Of a stretch of 64,000 nt of DNA, positions 1 to 8,319 are shown piece after piece. Numbering within the stretch: position 1 is the stretch's first letter; each line of letters starts with the position of its first letter. This DNA is from Terriglobia bacterium. Its GTDB lineage: Bacteria > Acidobacteriota > Terriglobia > Terriglobales > Acidobacteriaceae. A model generated the notes under the pieces. The model saw only the letters and a program-made list of their open reading frames with translations, had not been told where the DNA came from and made no database searches. A program made the translations under genes and the position numbers. The stretch is from positions 1-64,000 of the forward strand of contig JAIQGL010000003.1 in NCBI GenBank assembly GCA_020072585.1, in the 5' to 3' direction.

Positions 1-317
1 GTGAATTAGACCCGCTCCAGTCCCGCTCCTTTGCTGGGGATCGGACCTGGAGCTGCAAAACTTCCAGCAACAAAGTGTGAAGGATGTGTTGAGAACGGTC
101 TGTGAAGAATGTCCCTGAACTTTACACCCTCAGGGCCGCTCTTCCACCAAGGTGCTGAAGCCAAAGAGTGAATTAGATGTTGGGTTTTCGTTACGACCCG
201 GAACAAGGGTTGCGCACAATCGAGAGCCAAAGAACACGGAAGGTTCCGGCCAGTTGCGCATTGCGAAGGTGGAAATATGCGGGTAGAACTTCCTTGAAGC
301 AGAGGTAGAAAGTGTAT

Positions 318-410
318 CGCCGCCTACGGGGCTTGTGCTTCTTACGATACCGTTACCCAGGGCTTCCGCACCCGGGCCAGGCTCGTTCGCCCCGCTGGGG
401 CTGGGTGCGA
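318..410. repeat. GC-rich degenerate intergenic repeat with inverted segments
   Basis: The block contains nested near-palindromes: GGGCTTCCGCACCCGGGCC pairs imperfectly with itself, and CCCCGCTGGGGC is a short hairpin. Text of this style (a run resembling acccagggcttgcgccctgggct) occurs as dispersed intergenic elements in Acidobacteriota and Planctomycetota. That relation is from memory and needs a genome-wide search. No transposase lies nearby. Confidence 0.4.
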
Positions 411-746
411 TTTAGATAGCGGCGATCTCTATTCCTGAAGGCAGCGGATTTGGGCTTTCTCGCGGGCTTCGGCTCGGGACGCCGCATCGCCCGGGGTGGG
501 ACCATTCTGGTCCCGAATTGCTGTGCGAAACGAATTTTTTTTGGCCAATGTACCGATTCCTGCCTTGAGGAAAATGGCCAATCTGACAATCGGCGTTCGA
601 GAAGAGGTTATGGGCAAGTGGTCGTGGGCGTGGTGACGGATGCTTACGCCCCAGGATAAAGCGCGATGCACTGATTCGTGTTTGATTCGCTGCGGTTATC
701 GAGCTAGAGTTTTCAGGAGTTTTGACCACAAAGGGCACGAAGGCGA

Positions 747-795
747 AAACCTTACCGCTGATTTCACTGATGGCACGGATTTACACGGATCTGAA
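747..795 (+). repeat. Dispersed repeat, copy 1 (CTTACCGCTGATTTCACTGA family)
   Basis: This unit begins ACCTTACCGCTGATTTCACT and ends ACGGATTTACACGGATCTGA. Nearly the same text recurs at 908-955, a shorter form lies inside the gene at 1022-1834, and a reverse-complement copy is at 51476-51521. Confidence 0.7.
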
Positions 796-907
796 GTGGC
801 AGGATAAGTCTGGCGAGAACGGCAAACGAGTTTCTCACCACAGGACTCAGAGGCCACTGAGAAAAAAAAGGCTTATCGCAAAGGACACAAAGGAACGCAA
901 AGAAGAA

Positions 908-955
908 GAACCTTACCACCGATTTCACTGATGGTACGGAGTTACACGGATCTGA
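908..955 (+). repeat. Dispersed repeat, copy 2
   Basis: This is a near copy of the unit at 747-795 with a few substitutions (CCGATTTCACTGATGGTACG followed by GAGTTACACGGATCTGA). It lies 67 bp upstream of the coding sequence that starts at 1022. Confidence 0.7.
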
Positions 956-1021
956 TTGAAGGCAGGCGGAGCGCAAGAATAAGGCAGGACGAAGACTTAC
1001 GAATAAGAAAGAGAGTGAGAT

Positions 1022-1834
1022 ATGGGTTACTGGATTATAGATGGACGGAAGGTAACGGACGAAGAGTATGAGGAGTTAGAGAGGCAGGAAGCGCGGGAAA
1101 AGCAGCAGGCGCGAGATGAGGCGGCGAGGCTATCAAGGCAGTTGGGGGAAACCTACGCTGCACTGAAAGAACATCTGCGGCGGAATCCGGGGATGGGCCG
1201 GCAGGTCACGGACGAGGGCGCGCTGGACCAGCAGGTTTACCAGAACCTGCGGCAAAACCTGGAGAAGGCCGACCGGGCTCCACGATGCCCCAAGATCAAG
1301 GCGGATGGGACGCAGTGCGGTTCTCCGAAGATGAAAGACCATATTTACTGTTTTGCGCATTATCAGATGCTGGAGGCGCGAGCAGAAAAGCTGGTGCTGC
1401 CGGCGCTGGAGGATGCTAACTCCATCCTGATGGCGGTAATGCTGGTGCAGCGGGCGCTGATTGACGACGAGATCTCAGAAAAAAAGGCGGGGCTGTTGTT
1501 GTATTCACTACAGATAGCAGCGGCGAACGTGGCCAAGACCACGTTTGGCCAGGCTGCGGATGAAGACATGGTGACGGAGATGGAAGAGGAAGAAGACGCG
1601 CTGGAGCGGCTAGGGCAGGAAAAAAGCAGGAGATTACCACTGATTAACACTGATGACACTGATCAGGATGGAGCGATAAGAATGGACCACAACGATCAAG
1701 CCGGGGAACGAGGGAGGATGTTGCCGCAGTCGGCGGGCGGAGGTGGAACTGGCGGAGCGCAAAGCAATGAAACCTACGCCAATCTCTGCCCATCCACGCG
1801 AGAAGCGTGCGTGGACGGGGCCGGCTTGGGATGA
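1022..1834 (+). CDS. Conserved hypothetical protein with Cys/His knuckle and repeat-derived tail
   Basis: The protein has 270 residues. The N-terminal third is charged and helical (EYEELERQEAREKQQARDE). Residues about 88-118 carry a possible zinc knuckle, C-x(9)-C-x(10)-C-x(2)-H, read from RCPKIKADGTQCGSP and YCFAHY. A hydrophobic helical segment follows to about residue 175, then an acidic run (EMEEEEDALE). From about residue 203 the frame runs into a dispersed repeat (LPLINTDDTDQDG), so the last 65 residues look like an acquired tail. It resembles a protein type I have seen repeatedly in acidobacterial genomes, but I know no function. A GAGAGTGAGAT run precedes the ATG. Confidence 0.7.
   Translation: MGYWIIDGRKVTDEEYEELERQEAREKQQARDEAARLSRQLGETYAALKEHLRRNPGMGRQVTDEGALDQQVYQNLRQNLEKADRAPRCPKIKADGTQCGSPKMKDHIYCFAHYQMLEARAEKLVLPALEDANSILMAVMLVQRALIDDEISEKKAGLLLYSLQIAAANVAKTTFGQAADEDMVTEMEEEEDALERLGQEKSRRLPLINTDDTDQDGAIRMDHNDQAGERGRMLPQSAGGGGTGGAQSNETYANLCPSTREACVDGAGLG
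1631..1668 (+). repeat. Dispersed repeat, copy 3, inside a coding sequence
   Basis: ATTACCACTGATTAACACTG followed by ATGACACTGATCAGG matches the repeat family seen at 747 and 908, and reads in frame as LPLINTDDTDQDG within the gene at 1022-1834. The conserved part of that protein appears to end just before it. Confidence 0.6.
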
Positions 1835-2089
1835 GTTGGGATGACTGGACTTAAAGCCTTTATTTGTTGGGATCGAGTGGGAGGGGAGAGGGGCAACGTT
1901 GCCGAGATCATGCAGTTTGTTGCTGGCATTGCGCCACAAGCTCAGACAAAAAAAATCGTGCAGGCGTGAAGGTGGCTGGAGTAAACCAGTTGAGGCTGGC
2001 GGTCTGAACAAAAATAGGGCCAATGGAGGGGAATGCACCAGCGAAGGCGCCGGTATCGAGGTCCCCGTCGTCAGCAAACTGGGCAGCAG

Positions 2090-2350
2090 CTATTGGTTGA
2101 AGCTTGCGTACAGCTTCATTCCCACGATCAGAATAAACAGCGCCGCTGATCCCGCACCGCAGAGCTTGAGCCATGGCTGGATCCTGTTCATCCTAAGCAT
2201 CAGCTCTTCCTGCTCCTTGGCCATGTGGGCTTCAGAGTTGCCAAGAAATAACTGATCGTCTTCATGCATGGAGAGAGTGCTGCGGTAGATTAGTAACCCG
2301 ATCAGAACAACTGTTAAACCGGCCCAAAGAATGAGAAGAGGCGTCATCAT
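2090..2350 (-). CDS. Small membrane protein with two transmembrane segments
   Basis: The product has 86 residues. It begins with a hydrophobic helix (TPLLILWAGLTVVLIGLLIY, residues 3-22), has a central charged loop with a short helical stretch (EAHMAKEQEELMLRMNRIQPW), and ends with a second helix (LCGAGSAALFILIVGMKLYA, about 63-82). No family is recognised. AAGGTGG lies about 9 bases before the ATG. It sits alone between the gene at 1022 and the divergent erpA-like gene. The inner membrane is the likely location, and the role is unknown. Confidence 0.6.
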   Translation of the reverse strand: MMTPLLILWAGLTVVLIGLLIYRSTLSMHEDDQLFLGNSEAHMAKEQEELMLRMNRIQPWLKLCGAGSAALFILIVGMKLYASFNQ

Positions 2351-2717
2351 GGAACACCACCTTGAATTTTGGCACCGGTTCCGCTACTCAGAGGCCGCAA
2401 ATTGAATGCGTGCGGCGAGGGTGTAGATGGAACCTACTAGAATTATAGTCCCGGATGGGGGAGGGAAAACCAGCATTTATTGAGAGTTGCTGGAATGGCC
2501 GGGGTACTGGGAATATCCAGGTGAACGGCAGGGCAGAGACAGTGGATGGGGAAAGAACAAGGGTGGACGGGAAAGGAGTTAGGGTGGGAAATTGTTGAGT
2601 CCCGGGGACATCGGGAGTCATCTAATTGGGGAGAAAAACCCAATAGAATCAGCACGGAATGTGTATAATAAAGCAGGTTCATCAGGGTTGAGATCAGCTC
2701 AAGGAGACTCGAAAAAC
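2351..2717. other. Intergenic region upstream of the ErpA-like gene
   Basis: This 367-bp stretch separates the divergent small membrane gene and the Fe-S carrier gene. It is purine-rich on the plus strand between about 2445 and 2600 and holds no supported reading frame. The only clear signal is the TATAAT hexamer at 2664-2669. Confidence 0.6.
2664..2669 (+). promoter_or_regulatory. Probable -10 element for the ErpA-like gene
   Basis: A perfect TATAAT lies about 50 bp upstream of the start codon at 2718. No good -35 hexamer is found at the usual distance, so an activator or a weak -35 would be needed. Confidence 0.5.
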
Positions 2718-3086
2718 ATGTCTACCACCACAACTCCCAGCGTAGAAACCACCCCAAAGCTGCCGGTTAATTTGACCTCAACGGCAGTGGTTAAGGTGAA
2801 GGAAATTATGGGCCAGCAGAACCCGGTACCGGCTGGTTTACGCATTGGCGTGGTCGGCGGCGGATGTTCGGGCTTTTCCTATTCGATGTCGTTTGAAAAC
2901 GCGCCCGGCGTGATGGACAAGGTTTATACCTTTGAAGGATTGAAAGTCTACGTGGATGCGACATCGGCGATGTATCTGAATGGCTGCGTTGTGGACTTTG
3001 TGGAAACGCTGGAAGCCTCCGGCTTCAAGTTCGAAAATCCCAACGTGAAGAGCACCTGCGGATGCGGATCGTCCTTCAGCGTATAA
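2718..3086 (+). CDS. erpA: ErpA/IscA-type iron-sulfur cluster carrier
   Basis: A-type carrier that receives Fe-S clusters and inserts them into apo-enzymes. The 122-residue product has the HesB/IscA fold signature: Cys50 in GGGCSGF and the C-terminal pair Cys114/Cys116 in STCGCGSSF, which are the three family ligands. Residues 1-14 form a Ser/Thr-rich extension. The frame is open upstream, but AAGGAG at 2701-2706 sits 11 bases before the ATG at 2718, and the family domain starts soon after, so this start is preferred. ErpA and IscA cannot be told apart from sequence alone; the Gly-rich GVVGGGCSGF form is closer to ErpA. Confidence 0.92.
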   Translation: MSTTTTPSVETTPKLPVNLTSTAVVKVKEIMGQQNPVPAGLRIGVVGGGCSGFSYSMSFENAPGVMDKVYTFEGLKVYVDATSAMYLNGCVVDFVETLEASGFKFENPNVKSTCGCGSSFSV

Positions 3087-3134
3087 CGCTCAAGCGGAAG
3101 AAACGGCAGCGGATTTGTCCGCAAGAAAATTTTG

Positions 3135-3160
3135 GCCTCGTCTGAAGAGACGAGGCTTTT
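3135..3160. terminator. Bidirectional terminator between erpA and the pilus operon
   Basis: GCCTCGTCT and AGACGAGGC form a perfect 9-bp stem around a GAAG loop, with TTTT on the plus side and an A/T run on the other (AAAATTTTG). It serves two convergent units: the ErpA-like gene on plus and the pseudopilin gene on minus. Confidence 0.85.
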
Positions 3161-3168
3161 AATTTGTT

Positions 3169-3960
3169 TTATCTGGGCACCTGGGGCGGCGGCGTGGGTG
3201 CTCCAGGTGGAAATGGCTGCACCGGCGTGGGTGACGCAGTCGGAGCCGCAGTGCCTAGGGCTCCTGCTGTACCTGCGGCGCCTCTTGGAGCAGCTACGGT
3301 CACACCGGTCCCCCCGCTTTGTTCCAGACGCAGGTCGTAGACAAAGAACCATTCGTCGTAGTGGTCTTTCTCGTTGAATTCTTTGATGGACTGGTTTTTG
3401 TTGACGCTGGCTACGCCAATGATCTGGCCGCCGCCAAGAGTTTGACCATTGCCAATGTTGCTCGTGGTGAGCGTTCCAAGCGTGTTGCTGTTGGCAGGCT
3501 GCGCCTGGGGTTGTGGTGATGCTGTATTGTTGACGGGGGGATTCGTCGGGCCGCCCAGGGGGCTACTTTGCAGGCTGCTGGTACCGCTGGGATTGCCATT
3601 CGGATTGGGCGCAGGAATGTTGACCTGGGCTTCGCCCACATGTACCAGCCGCCAGTCGGCTTCACCGGTCATGGGATCTTTGTATTTTTTGCGCAGGAAG
3701 CGGACGTGGTTGGTGTCCTCCAGTTGCTCAATGGAAAGGGGATACCGGCCGCCATTCTTGTGGACAAACCGCTTGACCGCGGTTGCGTAGTCTTTGCCGC
3801 GATGCACCAGCTCTTCTTCTTTGTCCCGTTTGATCTGCTGCGCGATGCGTGGCGCCTCAATGGAAAGCGCAAGCAGAATCAGCGCGAACGCCAGCATTAC
3901 GGCAAGCAGTACATAGCCTGACTCGGTGGAACGTGAACGGCTTGGTTTCATTCGGCGCAT
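3169..3960 (-). CDS. Type II/IV pseudopilin-like protein with Pro/Asn-rich tail
   Basis: The 263-residue product is the last gene of the pilus operon. It starts with a basic leader (MRRMKPSRSRSTES) followed by GYVLLAVMLAFALILLALSI, the hydrophobic N-helix of a prepilin-like protein, although the usual G-F-x4-E site is replaced by G-Y-V with no Glu5. A globular part (about 45-110) includes DPMTGEADWRLV, typical of GspG-like pseudopilins. The last 130 residues are low-complexity Pro/Asn/Thr/Gly. AGGA lies 8 bases before the ATG. It is probably a minor pilin or tip component exported by the same machine. Confidence 0.7.
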   Translation of the reverse strand: MRRMKPSRSRSTESGYVLLAVMLAFALILLALSIEAPRIAQQIKRDKEEELVHRGKDYATAVKRFVHKNGGRYPLSIEQLEDTNHVRFLRKKYKDPMTGEADWRLVHVGEAQVNIPAPNPNGNPSGTSSLQSSPLGGPTNPPVNNTASPQPQAQPANSNTLGTLTTSNIGNGQTLGGGQIIGVASVNKNQSIKEFNEKDHYDEWFFVYDLRLEQSGGTGVTVAAPRGAAGTAGALGTAAPTASPTPVQPFPPGAPTPPPQVPR

Positions 3961-3978
3961 CGCGATTTTCCTGTGGAG

Positions 3979-4536
3979 TTATCTTGCCGTGACCTGGATC
4001 GTCTGACGGTTGTTGTACAGCACGTCTTCAATGACCACGCTGGTATTGTTGATCTGAATGACTTTGTATCTTCGTTCCACAATATCGCCTTGCCGGGCGA
4101 CGAAAACTTCGCCTTCGTCATCAAGGAAGATACGTTTTGCTTCATTCGGCTTGCTGGCAAAGCCGTAAAACTTCAGGTTGATTGGCGGAGGTGGCGGCGT
4201 CGGCGTCGGTGTCGGCGGCATTTCCACTGTATAGTCTTTTCTTACCGGCGTGTTTACGGCTTCAAGCTTAACTTCTTCCATCCTGAAGATATTTCTTCCG
4301 GTTTCATACTTTTTGCTCTGGCTGGCTGCCAGAATATCGGTGCGCAATCTGGGATCAAGGGTGCTATCGGTCAGCTGCGGGGTCTTTTTTGCTTGCGCAC
4401 CTGCGCTCGTGCCCGCGGGCGCCGCGGCGGAACTGGCGCCGAAGTCAACGAAGTTGTAAATGCCCACCAGAACGGCAATTGCCAGCAGCGCAATCATCCA
4501 TCGCACCTCCTTCTTGTTTTCCGCCCCTATCTTCAC
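3979..4536 (-). CDS. PilP/GspC-like pilus assembly protein
   Basis: The 185-residue product has one N-terminal transmembrane helix (MIALLAIAVLVGIYNFV), a linker, a Pro/Thr-rich stretch (PPTPTPTPPPPP) and a C-terminal beta-rich domain (INLKFYGFASKPNEAKRIFL to the end) of the PilP/GspC type, which links the inner-membrane platform to the secretin. Its position directly after PilO supports the PilP role. The start is uncertain: a GTG at 4536 keeps the basic residues before the helix and is used here, whereas an ATG at 4497 has a very strong AAGGAGG 8 bases upstream but would start inside the membrane segment. Confidence 0.75.
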   Translation of the reverse strand: MKIGAENKKEVRWMIALLAIAVLVGIYNFVDFGASSAAAPAGTSAGAQAKKTPQLTDSTLDPRLRTDILAASQSKKYETGRNIFRMEEVKLEAVNTPVRKDYTVEMPPTPTPTPPPPPINLKFYGFASKPNEAKRIFLDDEGEVFVARQGDIVERRYKVIQINNTSVVIEDVLYNNRQTIQVTAR

Positions 4537-4586
4537 CTTGGGTCTCGTCTCCTCTGGTATTGAACGTCTGCCGGCTGCGTCTCTTG

Positions 4587-5138
4587 CTAGGATTCTTTCA
4601 AAAAAGTCTGGAACTTTATCTGTAGTGATATCACGCCGCTCTCCTGGCTGGTGAGCGCAATCTGGTCGATGATAAAAACAAACTTGTCTTGTTCCATCGC
4701 GTTGATAAAGCGCGCCACCTTGGCATATTCGCCGGTCACCGTGGTGTCAATGTTGATCCGCTGCACGTCGGGCAGATTGTTTTTCTCGTTTTGCGCATTT
4801 GGGTCCTGTGTGTAATGGATCCCCTGGGTGGTCACGCCTGTTTCCTGCGTCAGCTTTTCCAGATGCTGCGAAATCTGTGAAAACTGCGAAGGGACTTTCT
4901 GCTCATAAAACTTCTTTACATCCACGCGGGTCTGATCCAGCTTTTGCGCAATCCCTTTCAGCGGTGCTACTTCGCGGATCAGCGTGTTTTCCTGCTCCTT
5001 CAGACTCTGTTCCTGGGCCAGCTTGCCAGAGGGACTGGAACCAGGAAGAAGCAGGTAAATGATCAGCAGTAAATCCACCGCGCCCAGCAACCCCACCACC
5101 AGCATGAACTGCTGCTTAACTTTTGCCAGATTGCCCAT
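4587..5138 (-). CDS. pilO: Type IV pilus inner-membrane alignment protein PilO
   Basis: The 183-residue bitopic protein has a short cytoplasmic N-terminus (MGNLAKVKQQF), a transmembrane helix (LVVGLLGAVDLLLIIYLLL), a coiled-coil segment (about 40-95) and a C-terminal ferredoxin-like domain (VTGEYAKVARFINAMEQDKF). PilO pairs with PilN and connects the PilM ring to PilP. It begins directly after the pilN stop codon, as expected for the pilMNO unit. Length and domain order fit the family. Confidence 0.9.
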   Translation of the reverse strand: MGNLAKVKQQFMLVVGLLGAVDLLLIIYLLLPGSSPSGKLAQEQSLKEQENTLIREVAPLKGIAQKLDQTRVDVKKFYEQKVPSQFSQISQHLEKLTQETGVTTQGIHYTQDPNAQNEKNNLPDVQRINIDTTVTGEYAKVARFINAMEQDKFVFIIDQIALTSQESGVISLQIKFQTFLKES

Positions 5139-5750
5139 TTACAGGCCCTCCTTTGCGGAAGGTCGGGTCTGCGTCTGCCCGGCGGGCGTGTAATAGGTAA
5201 TAATGTCAAACTTGTAAGTCTGTCCTGCTGAGCGCTGGTCCTTCTCCACGAGTTCAGAGGTGATTTTCGGGCCGCGGAAGCGCTCCGATTTTTCCATTTT
5301 CTGCACCAGTTCCAGCCCATTGCCGTGCGTGTCGCCCTTGATCGTCAGCGTCAACTTGAGCCGATTATCCAGTGTCATTTCCGGATGGACTGAACTCAGG
5401 AATGCCCGTGCCGGCATGATTCTTTGCAGATCGTTGAAGAGTTGTGTCCAGGAAAGCTGGCGGCGGTTGATCTGTTTGTTCCAGTAATTTTTCTGCGCGG
5501 TAACGTCGTGGTTTTCCGGCAGGTTTGTCACCGTCTCCGCGGCGGCGCGCTCCTGTTGCAGGGTCGCGATCTTTGCCTGTAGCTCCTTGATTCGCTGGCC
5601 GGAGCTGGAAGAGCTGGAAAAGTTGATCCACGCCAGCACAATCAGAAACAGCGTCAATACCGCCGTAAATGCGATTGCCGCAGTCCAGCGTGTATAGAAC
5701 TGCCGCACATCCTCATATTTCTGTGAAGCAAGATTGATATTCAGGCGCAT
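5139..5750 (-). CDS. pilN: Type IV pilus assembly protein PilN
   Basis: The 203-residue protein opens with MRLNINLASQKYED, the conserved N-terminal motif (INL) through which PilN binds PilM, then a membrane helix (AIAFTAVLTLFLIVLAWINF), a coiled coil (about 50-90) and a periplasmic domain. The start codon overlaps the pilM stop by one base (TAATG), showing translational coupling. The C-terminal tail (TQTRPSAKEGL) is slightly longer than in proteobacterial PilN. Confidence 0.9.
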   Translation of the reverse strand: MRLNINLASQKYEDVRQFYTRWTAAIAFTAVLTLFLIVLAWINFSSSSSSGQRIKELQAKIATLQQERAAAETVTNLPENHDVTAQKNYWNKQINRRQLSWTQLFNDLQRIMPARAFLSSVHPEMTLDNRLKLTLTIKGDTHGNGLELVQKMEKSERFRGPKITSELVEKDQRSAGQTYKFDIITYYTPAGQTQTRPSAKEGL

Positions 5751-6652
5751 TATCCCAGCAAGGCCCCCACAATTCCCGCCATGGTCGCAGGCGAAACCGT
5801 TTCACCGGTCAGGTTCTGTTCCGCCACAAGCTCGGGGGCCAGTTCCAGCACCTGCGCGCCGGTCTGTTGATGGAGCAATGGGCCCACTTCCGCAAGCGGC
5901 GCAAGACCTCCAACGTAAATCTTCTCAATGTGGGCCGCAAAAGTATCTTCAAAGAAGACAATCGAAGGCAACACCGCTTCTGACAGGTCTTCAGCGGAAA
6001 AATTACCGCTCTGCGGGTTTTCCAGCGTGCGCACCAGACGCAGCTCCTGGTGTTCCACGGCTGTGATGGTAATGTTCATCGGGTCAACTTTCAGCACCAG
6101 CGTTGGCCGCTCGCCATCCACCAGTCCCAGCGCTGCCAGTGACGAAGGCAGAACCACGCCCGGCTCATACCCAATGTCACGGAAGGCTTTTTCGTATTCT
6201 TCAATGATTTCGCGTGGTGAAACCGCGGCCACGGCGCGCACCATCCCATTGCTGCGGGTCACCGAATACGAAAGCGTCGCCTGGTCCACATCAAAGGGAA
6301 GTGACTTCTTCAGGCGAAAGCGGATCACCGGTTCAATTTCGTCCGGCTTGGTCGGCAGAGCTTCAAAATCAATCAGCATCAGCCGGATGGCCACATCCGG
6401 CAGCACCACGATCACGTCGCGCGATTTTCCTGCCACCGCTCCCAGCGCGCTGCTCAACGCCGTGCGCAGCGCTTCAGGATTCAGCACGTTAGGGACGTTC
6501 AGTCCGGGCGCGATCACGCCTTCGCCCAGCCGCCGTGAGGTAAACACCTCCAGGCGCGGCGCTTTCTCTGATGCCCGTGCGGCTATCACGCCATCGGATG
6601 TGATTTCACAAGCAAGCCGCGGTCGTGTCGTTTTTTGGCTCAACCCTGCCAT
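5750..6652 (-). CDS. pilM: Type IV pilus assembly ATPase-like protein PilM
   Basis: Actin-like cytoplasmic protein that forms the ring beneath the inner membrane and binds the PilN N-terminus. The 300-residue sequence begins with a short basic segment then LACEITSDGVIAARA, the first strand-turn of the FtsA/PilM fold. It contains the regions expected for this fold (VVLPDVAIRLMLIDF, RFRLKKSLPFDVDQA, YVGGLAPLAEVGPLL). It is somewhat shorter than the usual 340-350 residues. It lies between pilB and pilN with gaps of a few bases. Confidence 0.88.
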   Translation of the reverse strand: MAGLSQKTTRPRLACEITSDGVIAARASEKAPRLEVFTSRRLGEGVIAPGLNVPNVLNPEALRTALSSALGAVAGKSRDVIVVLPDVAIRLMLIDFEALPTKPDEIEPVIRFRLKKSLPFDVDQATLSYSVTRSNGMVRAVAAVSPREIIEEYEKAFRDIGYEPGVVLPSSLAALGLVDGERPTLVLKVDPMNITITAVEHQELRLVRTLENPQSGNFSAEDLSEAVLPSIVFFEDTFAAHIEKIYVGGLAPLAEVGPLLHQQTGAQVLELAPELVAEQNLTGETVSPATMAGIVGALLG

Positions 6653-6654
6653 CC

Positions 6655-8313
6655 TTATCTCGTTGTCTCAATGAAGGTGACCTTGTTGATTTCCTTCATG
6701 GTGGTCACGCCGGCCTTCACGCGGGCGAGCGCGGAATCGCGCAAAAACTTCATTCCTTCTTCGTGTGCCGCCTTGCGGATTTCTGAAGAAGGCCGCTTCT
6801 CCAGAATCAGCTCGCGGATACGATCAGACAAATCCAGCAATTCGTGGATCGCCGTCCGCCCGTGGTATCCCGTTCCGCCGCACTCAATGCAGCCGGGGCC
6901 GTCATAGAAGGGAACGTCGCGCCATTCTTTCGGATCAAGCCCGAAGGTCCTCAACTCTTCATCTGAATAACGGACCGGACTTTTGCAGTGCGTGCAGATC
7001 ATTCGCACCAGCCGCTGCGCCAGAACGCAGTTCAGCGCGGAAACAAAGTTATATGGTTCCACGCCCATGTTCAGGAATCGTCCCAGAACGTCCACCACAT
7101 TGTTGGCGTGGACAGTGGTAAACACCAGGTGGCCAGTCAAAGCCGATTGAATCGCGATCTGCGCGGTCTCCGTGTCGCGGATTTCGCCCACCATGATCTT
7201 GTCCGGGTCATGGCGCAGGATTGAGCGCAGTCCGCGGGCAAAAGTCAGGCCTTTCTTCTCGTTCACCGGGATCTGCGTGATTCCATGGATCTGATATTCC
7301 ACCGGATCTTCGATCGTAATGATCTTGTCTTCGTCGGTCTTAATTTCATTCAGCGCGGCGTAAAGCGTGGTGGTCTTGCCGCTGCCCGTAGGGCCGGTGA
7401 CCAGCACCATGCCGTAGGGCTCCAGAATGTAGCGCCGGAATTTCCGGAGGTCTTCTTCATCAAAGCCCACAACGTCCAGCACCAGGTTGCGGAACTTCTC
7501 GCTCATGGATTCTTTGTCCAGCACGCGCAGCACGGCATTCTCGCCGTGAATCGTAGGCATGATGGAGACGCGGAAGTCGATCAGCCGGCCGCTGTACTTC
7601 ACGCGGAAACGGCCGTCCTGGGGCACGCGGCGCTCGGCGATATCCAGTTCGCTCATGACCTTGATGCGGGTGATGATGGTGGAGTGGTGCTCCTTCGCCA
7701 TGGGTTGCATGGCCGGCTGAAGCACGCCGTCAATGCGATACTTCACCACCACGGAATCACTCTCGGTCTCAATGTGGATGTCACTGGCGCGCTTTTGCAG
7801 CGCCGTAAAAATTGTGGTGTCCACCAGGCGGATGATCGGGCTGACATCGGCCTCAGTAGTGCCGGTGATGCGATCAATGGTGATGTTTTCGTCGCCGGTG
7901 CCTTCATCTTCGCGCACCACGTCCAGAACAAAACCCTCGCTGGCTTCTTCCAGCACGCGCTGTGACTGTTCGGTCTTTTTCAGAATGTCACTGATCTGGA
8001 CCAGCGTGGCCACTTTCGTCTTGATGCGCCGGTTCAGCAGCAGGCCGATTTCATCAATCATCATCAGCTTGCTGGGATCGGCAATCGCAATGGAGAGAGT
8101 GCTGTCGTTCTGTTCCAGCGGAACAAAGTTGTAACGGAACATCAGGTCCACCGGCACGGTCTTGAACAGCTCCGCGTCCAGGTGGTAACCGCGCAGGTCC
8201 ACGAACTCGCAACGGTAGCGTGCGGCCATGTCACGTGCGCGCTGTTCGCTCCCGTCCCCTTGTCCGTTGATCAGCGTATTCGTTTCCAGGGGCGTTACAC
8301 TTTTTGGGTCCAT
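6655..8313 (-). CDS. pilB: Type IV pilus extension ATPase PilB (GspE family)
   Basis: Hexameric ATPase powering pilus extension. The 552-residue protein has an N-terminal MshEN-type domain (about 30-150) and the GspE ATPase core: Walker A GPTGSGKTTT (about 305-315), Asp box (ITIEDPVEY), Walker B (KIMVGEIRDTETA) and His box (ALTGHLVFTTVHAN). The C-terminal zinc site is present as CTHC and CIEC. The zinc site and full N-domain mark it as PilB or GspE rather than PilT. A separate retraction ATPase is not in this window. Confidence 0.93.
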   Translation of the reverse strand: MDPKSVTPLETNTLINGQGDGSEQRARDMAARYRCEFVDLRGYHLDAELFKTVPVDLMFRYNFVPLEQNDSTLSIAIADPSKLMMIDEIGLLLNRRIKTKVATLVQISDILKKTEQSQRVLEEASEGFVLDVVREDEGTGDENITIDRITGTTEADVSPIIRLVDTTIFTALQKRASDIHIETESDSVVVKYRIDGVLQPAMQPMAKEHHSTIITRIKVMSELDIAERRVPQDGRFRVKYSGRLIDFRVSIMPTIHGENAVLRVLDKESMSEKFRNLVLDVVGFDEEDLRKFRRYILEPYGMVLVTGPTGSGKTTTLYAALNEIKTDEDKIITIEDPVEYQIHGITQIPVNEKKGLTFARGLRSILRHDPDKIMVGEIRDTETAQIAIQSALTGHLVFTTVHANNVVDVLGRFLNMGVEPYNFVSALNCVLAQRLVRMICTHCKSPVRYSDEELRTFGLDPKEWRDVPFYDGPGCIECGGTGYHGRTAIHELLDLSDRIRELILEKRPSSEIRKAAHEEGMKFLRDSALARVKAGVTTMKEINKVTFIETTR

Positions 8314-8319
8314 ATCATC

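Larger units (their letters stand above)
1..1021. other. Non-coding, repeat-bearing stretch with no supported gene
   Basis: The first kilobase has several short open frames on both strands, but none has a ribosome binding site, a recognisable motif or consistent codon use. What can be seen is repeat material: an imperfectly palindromic GC-rich block around 318-410 and two copies of a direct repeat near 747-795 and 908-955, with purine-rich text similar to dispersed repeats between them at 838-905. I see no promoter or RNA gene that I can defend. Confidence 0.6.

Noticed and set aside
2367-2382. TGGCACCGGTTCCGCT, GG-N10-GC spacing on the plus strand
   Set aside because: The -12 half (CCGCT) is poor, no enhancer-like boxes are seen and the next gene is 340 bp away with its own TATAAT.
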